A stretch of DNA of 64,000 nt from positions 62,001-126,000 of the forward strand of contig JAFISE010000067.1 of NCBI GenBank assembly GCA_022560025.1. Direction: 5' to 3'. The position numbers and the translations under genes were made by a program. The notes below the pieces were generated by a model that did no database searches, had not been told where the DNA came from, and worked only from the letters and a program-made list of their open reading frames with translations. Shown here one piece after another: positions 32,584-43,904 of the stretch. How positions within the stretch are numbered: the stretch's first letter is position 1; every line of letters starts with the position of its first letter. The stretch is from Stagonosporopsis chrysanthemi (Eukaryota > Ascomycota > Dothideomycetes > Pleosporales > Didymellaceae).

Positions 32584-34323
32584 ATGCGTTTTACGATCAG
32601 TCGGTGCTTGTTCTGGCTAATCGTCGCCTTTTCAATTTTCGCGGAAGAATCGAGCCAATCAGCACCTACATGCGATGCATCAACATTTCTTGAAGGACTA
32701 CAAAATTATGTCGCGGGATCCGGGATTGAGGTCCTCTCTGCTACGGCGGCACTAAAACACAACTTTACAAGCATCAAAGGTGGCCCTCTGCAACCGGCTT
32801 TGACGGGTCTGAATTTTTGTCAAGTTAGGATCCACATCACACACCAAGGGACCAATGACAAGGTCTTGATCGAGGCATGGCTACCACTGGCTCAAGACGA
32901 CTGGAATGGGCGGTTTCAAGCCACGGGAGGCGCAGGCTTCGAGACGGGCATGTTTGGAGCACATCTTGGGTCAGCCGTTCGAGACGGCTGGGCTGCTGTA
33001 TCTACAGATGGAGGATCTGGCAGCGATGACATGTCCAGAGTCAAAGACGGTAGTTGGGCACTGAAGGACTCCAGCACTGGTGCTCTTCATTGGAACTTAC
33101 TACAAAACTTTGCGTCACGCAGCTCTGTTGACCAAATCAACATCGGCAAAGTCATCACCGAACTCTACTACGGCAAAGCTCCCCATCATTCCTACTGGAA
33201 CGGTTGCGCTACGGGCGGACGACAAGGGTACATGATTGCCCAGAAATACCCGCATCTCGTGGATGGGATTCTCGCCCACGCACCTACGATCAACTTCGTC
33301 AATCTGGTCACAGGCGAGTTCTGGTCTCAGCTGGTGATGAAACAGCAAGAGACGTATCTGTCGAACTGTGAGCTTGCCTACTTTAGGCATCAGGCCATCG
33401 AACTATGTGACATGCTGGACGGCGTACGCGATGGCATGATTGAAGACCCCGAAGCATGCGAGTTTGATCCGTTCGCCATTGTTGGTGATGAGATTCAGTG
33501 CGATGGTAAGCATACAGATATCACTCTGGAGATGGCAACGGTGGTCGAACACATCATTAAAGGCCCCAAACAAGTTCCATGGGGTCCGATCTTCCACGGC
33601 ATAAATCCCGGTCTCGATTTTGGGCACCTCGCCAACATCACCGTATCAGAAGACGGCACAAGATCGCAAAAGCCGTTCGGGATCTGCGAAAGCTGGATGA
33701 AGAATATCGTGCTCAGGAATCCCTCTGCCCAACTCGAACATCTCGATATTACTGCGTATTTTGGATATTGGGCTCAAGCGAACTACGAGCTTGGTGGCCT
33801 TCTCAATGCGGCCGATCCTGATCTATCGCTGCTCAAGGCTTCGGGCGCCAAGATGCTCACATGGCATGGTATCGATGATCCGGCCATCCCCTTCCAGAAC
33901 ACTGTTGACTATCGGAGGAAAGTCGAAGGAGTCATGGGTGGTGCGCATGCAGTGGATGACTATTACAGACTGTTTCTGGCACCGGGTGTTGCTCATTGTG
34001 GTGATGGAATAGGTCCCATTCCCAGCTCTGCTCTTGCGACGCTTGTCGACTGGGTTGAGAAAGGCGACGCGCCTGAGACACTCGAGGCCGAGATAACGAA
34101 CAACAGTGGGGAGCATGTGACCAGAGATCTTTGTGCGTTCCCAGGCAAGTCAAAGTACATGGGTCTTGGTGATGCGCAAAGAGCTTCGAGCTGGAGCTGT
34201 GTCGGCGGAACGGAAAGACCCGAAGTCTTGCTACAAGACCAGGCTAGTGAGCGTGTTGATCGCATTTTGGGTGGTCTAGCAGACCGTCTAGAGGGCTTAG
34301 GGTTGGGGCTGAGCATTGGCTGA
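32584..34323 (+). CDS. Tannase/feruloyl esterase family protein with Ser-to-Ala nucleophile
   Basis: Single exon, 579 aa, signal peptide about 1-21. Family enzymes cleave gallate or ferulate esters and use a CS-D-HC motif, a Ser-Asp-His triad with a disulfide between the Cys beside Ser and the Cys beside His. Here the block reads GCATGGRQG: Cys208 is kept but the nucleophile position 209 is Ala (GCT at 33208-33210). Asp (HGIDDPAIPF, about 432), His471 and Cys472 (GVAHCG) are intact. WNGRFQATGGAGF, GWAAVSTDGGSGS and SYWNG are normal, and the frame is open throughout. So the gene is not generally decayed, but the protein as encoded should lack classical esterase activity, unless another residue substitutes or the base is a sequencing error. 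Divergent from the receptor gene. Confidence 0.9.
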   Translation: MRFTISRCLFWLIVAFSIFAEESSQSAPTCDASTFLEGLQNYVAGSGIEVLSATAALKHNFTSIKGGPLQPALTGLNFCQVRIHITHQGTNDKVLIEAWLPLAQDDWNGRFQATGGAGFETGMFGAHLGSAVRDGWAAVSTDGGSGSDDMSRVKDGSWALKDSSTGALHWNLLQNFASRSSVDQINIGKVITELYYGKAPHHSYWNGCATGGRQGYMIAQKYPHLVDGILAHAPTINFVNLVTGEFWSQLVMKQQETYLSNCELAYFRHQAIELCDMLDGVRDGMIEDPEACEFDPFAIVGDEIQCDGKHTDITLEMATVVEHIIKGPKQVPWGPIFHGINPGLDFGHLANITVSEDGTRSQKPFGICESWMKNIVLRNPSAQLEHLDITAYFGYWAQANYELGGLLNAADPDLSLLKASGAKMLTWHGIDDPAIPFQNTVDYRRKVEGVMGGAHAVDDYYRLFLAPGVAHCGDGIGPIPSSALATLVDWVEKGDAPETLEAEITNNSGEHVTRDLCAFPGKSKYMGLGDAQRASSWSCVGGTERPEVLLQDQASERVDRILGGLADRLEGLGLGLSIG

Positions 34324-35324
34324 ATGTTCCGTATTTTTCATTTTGTCATCGAGCCTTGCAGAATTCCGTCGTATGAAGAGGCTCTGACAAGAATGCTATG
34401 GTGTTGGTCTGCTGCTACTTTTCTTGCAGTTTACTCATGACTGACGTTTTGGGGCATACTTCATCTGGCTGATGCTGACAACTAGCAAAGTTATGGCAGC
34501 TACCGACACCGTCAGTCGACAGGAACATGAAAGGCACTATCGAGCCAGGGGATGTGAAACATTGCGCTAGGATTTGGTGGTGTTTCAAGTTGTCGGCCCG
34601 CACGGTGGCTCCCGAATTCCGAGAGCCTCTCGACCAATTGCCCCTGGTGGGCCGGATGAGCCTCCTTCCACACACACCTCATCAATGTCAACGCGCAAAT
34701 CTCAACAACGCTGCAGAGCATACATCCAGCGCCAGACCGCCTCACCGTCGTCAGCAACGACCAGCAACATGGGCACGGATCGGCAGCTCGGTGCGCATTG
34801 CTTACGACGCGTCCGTGGCACAGGTCAATCTTCACGCAGATCAAAAGTCCGAATTTACTCGATCGCCACACTTTCTCTGGAACGTCCGCATCCATGAAAC
34901 ATCGTCAGCGGCTGTGCAAATCTGGCCAGATCATTTCACCGACCACGGGCCTATCGTCTCCACCCAGAACTCTGTCGTCGCTCAAGCACAACGTGTAAAA
35001 GCTTGTGTGAGCTTGGCTTTCGAAATGCTGAACCGTATTGGATAGCACGATGACGAAGCTCGTGGGTCAAACAGCTCCAGTCACGGGATCCACATATTAA
35101 ACGTGTTGACAATACTTGGTACGTCTTGGTACAGACTGATCTGCATTGTAAGTATATGTATAGCCATGTACGTGCGTGGTGTTGCAAGGCAGGTAGATCG
35201 ATTCTCCGTTGCTTACGTCGCCTTGCTGGCTCAAGGTTCGCCAATATCTTCTCAGTCGTTGAAGTTATCCATACCTATCATCACTGTATTTACTGTTAAT
35301 AACACCTAATAAACGACTCACGAC
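34324..35324. other. Intergenic, unassigned frames
   Basis: Several overlapping frames are open on both strands between 34.5 and 35.05 kb, but none shows a domain I can name, and being open in several frames at once argues for base composition. A Cys-rich minus-strand frame at 34512-34895 was considered and rejected. Confidence 0.4.
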
Positions 35325-36341
35325 ATGAACGCCTCGGCAACGATCCGTGCCTCCTATGTGCGAGCCACGAGGATGAGCATGATGCCCCCACCACACCTCG
35401 TTCCTGTGCTTAATCCCATTGCGGACCTCGAATCACGACCCGCAATCAGCGAAAAACTCACGAACTTCGTGCCTGTCAACCATCTGGAACATCGCGAGAA
35501 ATGCGATCTCGAACGCGCTAAGGTCTATGTCTATGACGAACCATCGTACCTAGACTGGGGAGATGATAGCGAGTCGTTCAGCACTCGTATCCGGAAGATG
35601 TACACGATCTTCCCTTATCGCGATCCCATTTGGCTTGTAGCAGTCGTCTTTGCAGTCGGGAGTCTCGATCTCGTCATCAATGCGTTCTTCGATTTGCTGC
35701 CCCAGCTAGACCCCGAGTTGCAATTTGAGACAAACGAAACTATCGCCATACCCACCACTGTCCTCATTGGATCAATCTTCTTCTTCGTAGCAGGCGTATT
35801 CGACACCTTTGGAGCCTTGAACGCCGACCGTGGAACCATTGACACCGACAAGGCGACTCAGAAAGTTACATACAGGCCCGCGCTTCTAGGAACACCGGAC
35901 TTCAAGTGGATTCCCTCAAGGGTCAAGCTTTGGGATCTTACCATGACAAATCTGGCTTTCCAAGCCGGTCTGATTGTACTGTTCGGCGGTGTAATCTTCA
36001 TGTTTGCCGGGATTGTTGACTACCCCGAGCTGATCTCGGAGGAAACACCGCTCTTTGCTACAATCGTGTTTGGACCTCAAGTCATTCATGGTGCGCTTTT
36101 CTTGATTGCTAATGCGATGCTGGCATACTCAGAGCAGGAGCGGTGGTACAAGCCGAAATGGTATGATGCCGATTGGCAGGGTGCTTTTCTGAACACGGTC
36201 GGAGGTTTCGGGTTTATGATGGCGGGGTTGTTCCTGTTCAGCGACGATAAGCTTGCAGCTGCAGTGTCGGCACTGATCGGAAGTTGGGCTTTTTTGGTGG
36301 GAAGTTTGATCAGGTGGTATGTGGTGATGGAGATCTTCTAA
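35325..36341 (+). CDS. Hypothetical multi-pass membrane protein
   Basis: Single exon, 338 aa, ATG in context CGACATGA. About 100 hydrophilic residues, including an acidic stretch (DWGDDSESF), precede roughly six hydrophobic segments: WLVAVVFAVGSLDLVI, TTVLIGSIFFFVAGVF, LIVLFGGVIFMFAGI, TIVFGPQVIHGALFLIAN, TVGGFGFMMAGLFLF and ALIGSWAFLVGSLIRW. Loops between them carry conserved-looking YRPALLGTPDFKWIPS and RWYKPKWYDADWQGAF motifs. I do not recognise the family beyond a fungal integral membrane protein. No transporter signature is present. Coding status is well supported by length and hydropathy. Confidence 0.8.
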   Translation: MNASATIRASYVRATRMSMMPPPHLVPVLNPIADLESRPAISEKLTNFVPVNHLEHREKCDLERAKVYVYDEPSYLDWGDDSESFSTRIRKMYTIFPYRDPIWLVAVVFAVGSLDLVINAFFDLLPQLDPELQFETNETIAIPTTVLIGSIFFFVAGVFDTFGALNADRGTIDTDKATQKVTYRPALLGTPDFKWIPSRVKLWDLTMTNLAFQAGLIVLFGGVIFMFAGIVDYPELISEETPLFATIVFGPQVIHGALFLIANAMLAYSEQERWYKPKWYDADWQGAFLNTVGGFGFMMAGLFLFSDDKLAAAVSALIGSWAFLVGSLIRWYVVMEIF

Positions 36342-36902
36342 AAGAATTATCACGCATGCAACTATTCCAAAGCCGTGCAGTGCCGAAGCGCGACTCAATC
36401 CAATGTGCGATGACTACGGTGCCAAGCGGCACGTGAAGAAGAGGCGGAAAGCGATTATGGTATTCAACAGCCTTCTTTGGCAAGACGGGACGCCTGACTA
36501 GCATTCGTTCCTGCGCCCACTGTGGACCCACAAAATTCAACATTTACTCCACAGATAACGCCACGTGCATGCCAAGGATCATGCCTTCGACAGGGCAACA
36601 TCGTCCGCGCGACTGCGGATACATCTTCATTGCAGGTTAAAATGTGCATGTGCTATGGAGATGCTTCTGGGAAACGCGCACGGCGAACTCCAGATCCAGC
36701 CTCAACTCATACTGGCAAAAGCCAGTACAATATACGTGTGCCGAGTCTCATTACTTCAGTATAGCTTCTCCCTCGGATCCATGTTGCCGGGACTCTTGTG
36801 GCTGCAGGTTTTAGCGCTAGATACCACGAGAGCCAAGATTGACGACCTTAAGAAGCGCCGCACCCCGCCTGCGGGAGGCTGTTTCGTGTCTGAGCCTCAG
36901 AA
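36342..36902. other. Intergenic
   Basis: 3' flank of the membrane protein gene and promoter of the SDR-NmrA gene. No gene supported. Confidence 0.5.
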
Positions 36903-38934
36903 ATGAACGAGTTCATATCACACGAGCCAAAGGTTGCCATCGTCACCGGCGGTACAGTACGTGTGCATCGAAGTTGAAAATCATTGATGATGCTGATACA
37001 TGATCCCACCAGAGCGGCATTGGCTCATGGTTAGCTGCGCATCTTCATAGGAAAGGATATCGAGTCGCACTTTGCGGAAGACGCGAAACTGAAGGTCATA
37101 ATGTTGCTTTCTCTCTCGATGCGTCTGGTCAGACTGCGACCTTCTTGCAGTGCGACGTGAGCTCGTACGACTCGCAGGCTGCTTTGTTTCAAACTGTGTG
37201 GAAGAAGTGGTCTCGCCTCGATGTGCTGATCGCGAATGCTGGATGCGTGGATCGGGATTCAAAATACAATCTTAATCGTCGAGATGCTAGTATTGATGAC
37301 CTGCCACCAAAACCGGACACAAGCTGCACAGAGATCGACTTCAAGGGTGCACTTTATGGCACCACCCTCGCAACTCACTTCATGCGCCATAACCCTGAGA
37401 ACAAGGGTGGGAAAATCATCGTCACTGGTAGCATGCTTGGTATCCACCCATGCGCGACGTTTCCAGAATACTGCGCGGCTAAAGCCGCAGTTCATCAATG
37501 GGTCCGGGCTGTAGCACCAGTTCTCCACAGGAAGGACAACATCACGATCAATTGTGTCATGCCGGGTAGTATCGAGACACTAGCTATGCCGGGCTTCAGC
37601 GAGGCATTTCTGCCGGAGCATATGACCTTGAGGTCGACTCTCTTTTCTGGCTATGACCTCTTTCTAGACGATCAAGATAACACGGAAACTGGCAAGCTTA
37701 TTGAGGTAGCGCATAAGGAGCTCATTCCCTGGGGCCATCCAGAATACAAAAGCGGAGCATTTGCGAAGCGGTCGGAGAAGGTGTACGAGCCTTGGTTCAA
37801 GATGATCCATCAAGAGTCAAGCGGGCTTGCGGGAACTTTGTTGGGCCCACCAACAAGAGGACCAAAGATCATTGCTGTGACTGGTGCAACTGGTAGCCAA
37901 GGAGGTGGCGTTGTCAATGTCATGACCAAAGTGCAAGGCTGGAAAGTGAGGGCGTTGACAAGGAACCCCGAGAGCGAAGCAGCCAGAAAGCTTGCTGCGG
38001 AAGGCGCTGAGGTAGTACGGGCTGATTTTAACGACGAGAGCTCTATGAAACAGGCATTTGAAGTCAGTCGAAATTGCGCAGTCAATAGGCATCATCCGAC
38101 TCACACTTTCTAGGGAGTCCACGCTATCTTCGCAGTTACCAATTGGTGGGAGCATCTTTTCCAGGGTAAGACACAGGACGAAGCTGGTAAAATCGAGGAA
38201 GAACAGGGCATGAAGCTTGCCAGGGCTGCAGCAGCGACAAATTCGCTGGAACACTACATCTGGTCAACGACGCCAAGCGCAAAGCGCAAATTCAACAGCC
38301 AGCTTTTGACCCCACACATGGATTACAAAGCCAATGTGGACGCTCGCATCAAATCGGAACTGCCTGGGTTGGCTGCCATGACAACATACCTCTATTTTGG
38401 ATACTATCCACAGAACATGGCTTTCTTCCCACTTATTAGACCTATGAAATGTGTAAGCTCAAAGCCGTTCCTTGATAGGAAGAGATAGGTAAAGACACGC
38501 TAACAGATCCGAACCAGCCTGGCAGTGGCCAGTACATCCAGACACTTCCCACAAAACCTGATGCGAAAGTCCTCCTTTCGGGTGACATGACAGTGAATCC
38601 AGGTATTTGGGTCCGTCAAGTACTCGCCACTGGTGCGAAGGCCTATGGAAAGTATGCGAATGTGGCATTGGAGAAATGGACGTTCCAAGAGATGATTGAT
38701 GTTTGGTCCGAGATCACCGGTAAGAAGGGCGTACTGATGGAGATCACGATAGATGCATGGACGAAGCTCTGGGGTCCAGCAGGTAACGAATTAGGCCTAC
38801 AATTCAAGTACGGTGAACTCTGTGATCCCTGGAGCGAAGATGAGACTTTCATCAGCCCCGCGGATCTATCAATCGACACGAATGAGGTTGTGGGATTTAG
38901 AGGTACGATTGAAGGACTGAAGCATCTGTTTTAA
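36903..38934 (+). CDS. SDR-NmrA fusion protein
   Basis: Four exons: 36903-36956, 37013-38062, 38114-38452 and 38518-38934, all phase-0 introns with GT..AG; 619 aa. Residues 1-270 form a short-chain dehydrogenase: TGGT/SGIG nucleotide motif (split by intron 1), IANAG, catalytic Ser in VTGSMLG and YCAAK with Tyr and Lys. A short linker leads, without stop or intron, to an NmrA-like Rossmann domain starting at about residue 303 (KIIAVTGATGSQGG), with ALTRNP and GVHAIFAVTNWW. NmrA-like proteins bind NAD(P) but usually lack the YxxxK pair, acting as redox sensors or reductases. A dehydrogenase and an NmrA sensor in one chain suggest linked redox substrates; this is inference. For intron 3, acceptor AACCAG (ending 38517) was chosen as the one restoring phase. 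A missed gene boundary inside exon 2 is unlikely. Confidence 0.82.
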
Positions 38935-39621
38935 AGGAAATTTTCGAACATTTGCATGAAGGGGCTGGAGTTCTTTGGGATTGGAATTATTCACGTTAGT
39001 AGGAGCACACGCGTCATAAAGTTTGGATCGCAACTTTCGATTGTCACCATCATAGAATTGTCTTTGGCGTTGATCGGTTTCAGTATACCGTTATTTTCAA
39101 GAGCTGCGCGTCACGATATAAGATCTCAATTTTAAAATGTATCATAGTTGATAGTTCTGCAGCGAATTTCTTCGAAAGTAAGCTCTGAGCCTCTATGGCG
39201 GTACTTTGAGACTATTGATACACAACTGGTATGTTTCAGGGTGAGCCTTGCGTCCCGCCGGGTCTTTCTTCATACGTAAGTTTTTTCTTGGTGCTGGTGG
39301 CCAGAACACAGCTTTATTGGCGTTCTTCATGTTCAATGAGCTGTGTGGTTCGCCAGTGTTGTTCTATTTTGGTTATTGTGTTATTACTTAGATTATTTGA
39401 AGGTCGTGATCATGGTTATTGCTGCGAAACTTGGCTGCCAGATCATCTTTCACTTTCCTTCACCGCAGCGTCGGAGCTGCGGCCCCCGACGCCATTGTTT
39501 ATATTCAATTTTCGCTCGATTCTACCTCGCTCCCCACCATTTGGCCTACGTGTGTACGTGATCATATCAACCCCGCGCTCATCGCTTCATTTGATCACTG
39601 AACCTGCTACAGACAATCACA
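38935..39621. other. Intergenic
   Basis: AT-richer stretch with no domain-bearing frame; the right end is the leader of the next gene. Confidence 0.45.
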
Positions 39622-40290
39622 ATGATCCGCCGCGTATCTAACTCCATTCCTACTCACCGCATGTCCAACATGCTTGGTGCCATCGCCAAACCCGTCATCG
39701 CAAAGCCAGGCTCCCGGCACTTGCGGCCCCAGACGACATCTTCAAGAACACCCATACCGAGCACCACTAAAGTTGTACCTCGTTATGCGCAATCGACTCA
39801 GTCAGCGCCTTCAAGGACTACCTCAACTATCGCTCGCCGCAAGGCGCCCGAGTTCTCCATCACTCGTACGCTCAAATCCACTGGCAGTCGCTTCAGAAGC
39901 GTACAGAGCTACGAACAGTTACGTATGGCAGATGTCACTGCTCAAGGTCTGGCTCTCAGTGGAGGTCAATTTGGGTACGGCACCACTATGTACAAGATTG
40001 ATCTCCGCCCAACAACGGTCATCCAGGCGGAACACGTTGGTATTCTACAGAATCCTATGCACATGGGGACGAAGGTTCCGAGAAACACGGATTCCACGTC
40101 TGTGATACTCTGCCTGGTCTTTGGAGCTTTTGAGAAGGTAGACAACGTGTCTTTCCAGAGCATCAAAGTGCCGAAGATGACTGTTCCCGCATCTATGGAG
40201 CCGCCGCGTTGGCCCACGACCACCTCAGAGAAGCGATTAGAGATTTGGGTGGAGGAAACCTGGCCGTCTCAAACGAGACGGGATTGCTGA
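39622..40290 (+). CDS. Hypothetical protein, 3' end uncertain
   Basis: ATG at 39622 (context CACAATGA) opens 222 codons. The N-terminal 80 residues are Ser/Thr/Arg-rich and almost free of acids, similar to a mitochondrial presequence. No known domain follows. The last 40 codons look less like protein, while another plus frame from about 40196 to 40340 (reading AALAHDHLREAIRDLGGG) looks more so. Either an intron or a frameshift near 40140-40200 may join them, but I found no good splice pair. Treat the end as unresolved. Confidence 0.38.
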   Translation: MIRRVSNSIPTHRMSNMLGAIAKPVIAKPGSRHLRPQTTSSRTPIPSTTKVVPRYAQSTQSAPSRTTSTIARRKAPEFSITRTLKSTGSRFRSVQSYEQLRMADVTAQGLALSGGQFGYGTTMYKIDLRPTTVIQAEHVGILQNPMHMGTKVPRNTDSTSVILCLVFGAFEKVDNVSFQSIKVPKMTVPASMEPPRWPTTTSEKRLEIWVEETWPSQTRRDC

Positions 40291-41333
40291 GAGGCTATCG
40301 ACGAGACCGCAAGTGTCAAACGAATGCTCTCGTACGCTAGGCTTCGGAACAGAACGACAAGAGAAAGTTGCTCCGGGCAAAAGTTGGCACATTTGCTATG
40401 CAACTTGACAACTTGGTAATGTATCTTCCACGCACTTTAAGAGAGCACTGACTGGCTATACTTCACAGGCGTATCGAATCGAAACAAAGTTGAGGCGTCC
40501 TTGTCGACAGGGCGGGGCGTGTGGTGGGACTTCAACTTTCCCATAATTCCGACACAACGCTGTGGCATCTGGTTTCACCACGACATCGAAAATTCGCTTT
40601 CAGAGCCGATGCGTGTAAGCTAGATCAATATTCCGGGTCATGTCGTTAAAGTGTTATTTGTCCACTCTTGGTGATCTTTCATGGACATTGTTCTTTCGCT
40701 CTGTTTTAACGAAGTTGTTGGAGCAATATCAGCAATTCGTCATAATGCACACAGTAAACGAAGATCAGCATTGAAGCTTCCCTATCTGTTTTTCTGGGGT
40801 ATATGTGTGGGACGCCTACCTGGGAACCTGCTCGAGGAATATCCTCTTATGGACTCCAGCCGTCTCCATCACCTGAACCCTGCAGCTATCATTTCCACCA
40901 GGCGGACGCGACCGAAATTCTACAATGACACTCCAAGCGATGCGTGCTCCGAGGAGCTGCCATTGGTAGCCAGCACGTCCAAGACCACGTGGACGGGTAA
41001 CAGCTAGGTTATTCCAGCACACACCATGTCCGTTATCCAGGTTTGTTCTTGATTCATGGGTGTCGTATGCAGGAATCGCACGTGTGCAGTATGATTGGCC
41101 TCTTGTTATCAGGTACGGACCGCAGTTTCTCAAAGCTTTGCCGAAAGAAGAATGTGCGATGCTGAGCCAAGGCACTTGCGTTCCCCGCCCAGCCTTTCAC
41201 TTGGCACCCCAGCGGCGTACTCCACCGCGACTTCAACGACATAAGAAGCAGGGTCGCGAACAGCAGCTCTCCCCCAGTGTCTCCACCTTTTACGCTTCTT
41301 TATACCTAGTACATAATACCATAGAGTGCAGAT
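40291..41333. other. Intergenic
   Basis: No supported gene; a 108-codon plus-strand frame at 40681-41007 has no domain. The right end is the promoter of the 5'-nucleotidase gene. Confidence 0.45.
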
Positions 41334-43221
41334 ATGAGGTTTTCTACTGCAACAGGCGCTATCGCGCTCTCGGCGACCACAATCAGCCAAGCGCTGGCCG
41401 AAGATGTGCTCTACAGTAGACATCTCGCGAAGCGTGACCTTCATGCTGATGGGAATTACAACATCTGTCAGTAGCGGGTCCAGGTTCTCTCAGACGATCA
41501 CGCTGACACAAACGAAGCTTTTTTCCACGTGAACGATGTACACGCCCATTTGGACGAGTTCTCGTCTTCGGGAACGGACTGCACCCGTCCTGAGAGAGGT
41601 TGCTTTGGAGGTTACGCTCGTATCAAGACCGTTGTTCAAGAGCAGCGACCCAATTACAACAACAGCCTCTGGCTTAACGTTGGTGATGAATTCCAGGGTA
41701 CCCTGTTTTACTCCTTCTACGGGGGCGAGAAGATCGCCGAGACCTTGAACCAGATGAACTTCTCGGCCATGACTCTGGGTAACCACGAGGTATGTCGACA
41801 TTTTATTCATCATATGGAGAGCGACGCTAAGTGGTCACTAGTTCGACGGTGGTGATGAGGAGCTCGGACAGTTCTTGGTCAATCTGACCTTCCCTGTCAT
41901 TTCTGCGAACATCAATTCGCAGAATGAGAAGGTAAACAAGACGGTCAAGCCTTACCACATCTTCCAGGAGCACAATCTCGCCTTGATTGGTGTCACTACC
42001 GATGAGACCCCTAGCATCGCAAACCCAGACGAGACGACCGTCTTCTCTGATGTTGTTGAGGCCGTACAGGGCGCTATCGATGAGATCAAATCTACTACCA
42101 ATATCACGAGGATCGCCGCCATTACTCACATTGGTTATGACAAAGATCAGGAACTTGCCAAAGCCACCAAGGGTCTGCAGCTGATCATGGGTGGTCACAG
42201 CCACACGCTTCTCGGTGACATGGAGGATGCTGAGGGCAAGTACCCTACCATTGTTGACAACGCAGACGGCGATGAAGTTTTTATTGTCACCGCATATCGT
42301 TGGGGCGAATATGTCGGTGACATTGAGGTCACCTACGATGCGCAGGGCAAGATCGTCGCCTACCACGGTGCACCTATCCACATTACCAACACAACCGAGC
42401 AAGATACTGATCTCCAGGCTCAAATTGAGTCATGGCGTGGACCCTTCGAGGAATTTGCTGCTGAGGTTCTTGGCACAAGTGAGGTTGAGCTTGATCAGAC
42501 TACTTGCCGGCGCCAGGAGTGCTTGCTCGGCGACTTTATGGCAGATGCCATGCTTGCCTATCGCAAGAACAACACCGAAGATGTTGACTTCGCAATCATA
42601 AATGGCGGCGGCATTCGTGCGACTATTGACCAGGGTGACATTACCCGTGGCGAGGTCCTCACCTCTTTCCCTTTCGGCAACGCGATCGTACAAATCGAGG
42701 CCGAAGGAAAATACCTTTGGGAAGTGTTTGAGGGCATTGTCACGGGTGTAAATGTTGCAAACGGGAAAGCGGTTACTTCCTTCTTCCAGGTTTCCTCCGG
42801 CATCAAGATCGAATACAACCCTGAGAACAACAATGGCAGCAAGCTCGTGGCTGTGACTATTGGCGGTCAGCCCCTTGACAACAGCACCACCTATCAGGTC
42901 GTCACCCTTGACTTCCTTGCTGGTGGTGGCGACAATTTCTTCACACCGACCACTGACTTCGTTACTCTCGATACCCAGGATGAGGTTCTGACTCAATACA
43001 TCCTTACGCAGTCTCCTGTCAATATCGAGATTGATGGTCGCATTGAGGCTGTCGACAGTCAACGCAATACTACCGCAGGAGGCAACGGAACCACCAACGG
43101 CACAAGCCCCTCCGGAACCGGAAGTCCTTCTCCTGAGACGACAGGTGCGGCTGTACAGCTCGGGTCAGGTCTTCCTGGCGCTACTCTTTTCGCCGTCATC
43201 GCTGGTCTCTTCATACTCTAG
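41334..43221 (+). CDS. Secreted 5'-nucleotidase (calcineurin-like), probably GPI-anchored
   Basis: Dephosphorylates extracellular nucleotides to nucleosides using two metal ions. Exons 41334-41466, 41518-41789 and 41842-43221 (introns GTCAGT..CGAAG with CGCTGAC branch site; GTATGT..ACTAG); 594 aa. Signal peptide about 1-22 with a KR site near 36. Metal-binding blocks are all present: FHVNDVHAHLDEF (Asp, His), LGNHEFDGGDE, THIGYD and GGHSHTLLG. The C-terminal substrate domain has NGGGIRATID, SFPFGN and LAGGGDNF. A Thr/Ser/Gly-rich stretch ends in a hydrophobic tail (ATLFAVIAGLFIL), a likely GPI signal. The first intron's AAG acceptor is unusual but is the only one restoring SFFHVND. Possible roles are phosphate scavenging or degrading host ATP signals (inference). 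Confidence 0.93.
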
Positions 43222-43904
43222 ATGTCGTCCCATAGTGCAGAAAAGATGTAACATAAATCAAAAGCTTGCATTGAGCATTTCAAGCTCCTACAACCAACCA
43301 TTAATATGTCACAATCAACTGCGCTATGTCAACGCTTGCACAATGCAAGCGGTTTTGTATTAGCAAACACTATAGTACATCAACTCTCGTAAATGGCACC
43401 GCCCTGGATCACTCTGAAAGCCTTTAAGCCTCCACGCCGTACCAGGATTTGGTGGTACGGAAGGTCTGTAAATTCGAACTTTCCGACGGGATCCGCTCAC
43501 GACTTCCAGCATGAAGGGAGATCGACAGCCAACCCAACCTATATACTCGACCGACTGAAGATCTATACTCCCCATCAACTCTATATAATGCATGGTGCTC
43601 AGCAATGTACGCGCACGGAGCTTGGTGGATAACACTGGCACGTGAAGCCATGGCATGTTCCCTTCACTTAGCATTGTGCGCAAATCACGCACCCCGCAGA
43701 AACACGCCTTCACCTCAAGTACCATCTATTGCGACAATAGCTAGTCGGGCGCACCTTGGCAGACCCTACCAGCTCCTTTGGTACTTCAAGGCGCGCGTCG
43801 TTCTCGTCTTCGATAGTCCACTCGCACAGTCAACTTCAACTGACACCGCCTGCAATCTCAAATAACATCCTTCCACACAACTCATTGCTTCCACCGATAC
43901 CTTC
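43222..43904. other. Intergenic
   Basis: No gene supported; terminator side of the nucleotidase gene and leader of the next locus. Confidence 0.45.

Noticed and set aside
34512..34895. Cys-rich minus-strand frame resembling the start of a HET-domain protein
   Set aside because: Only a loose CxxC resemblance, no downstream HET motifs, and three other frames are open over the same bases.
40681..41007. 108-codon plus-strand frame before the 5'-nucleotidase
   Set aside because: No homology recognised and no supporting context; could be chance.
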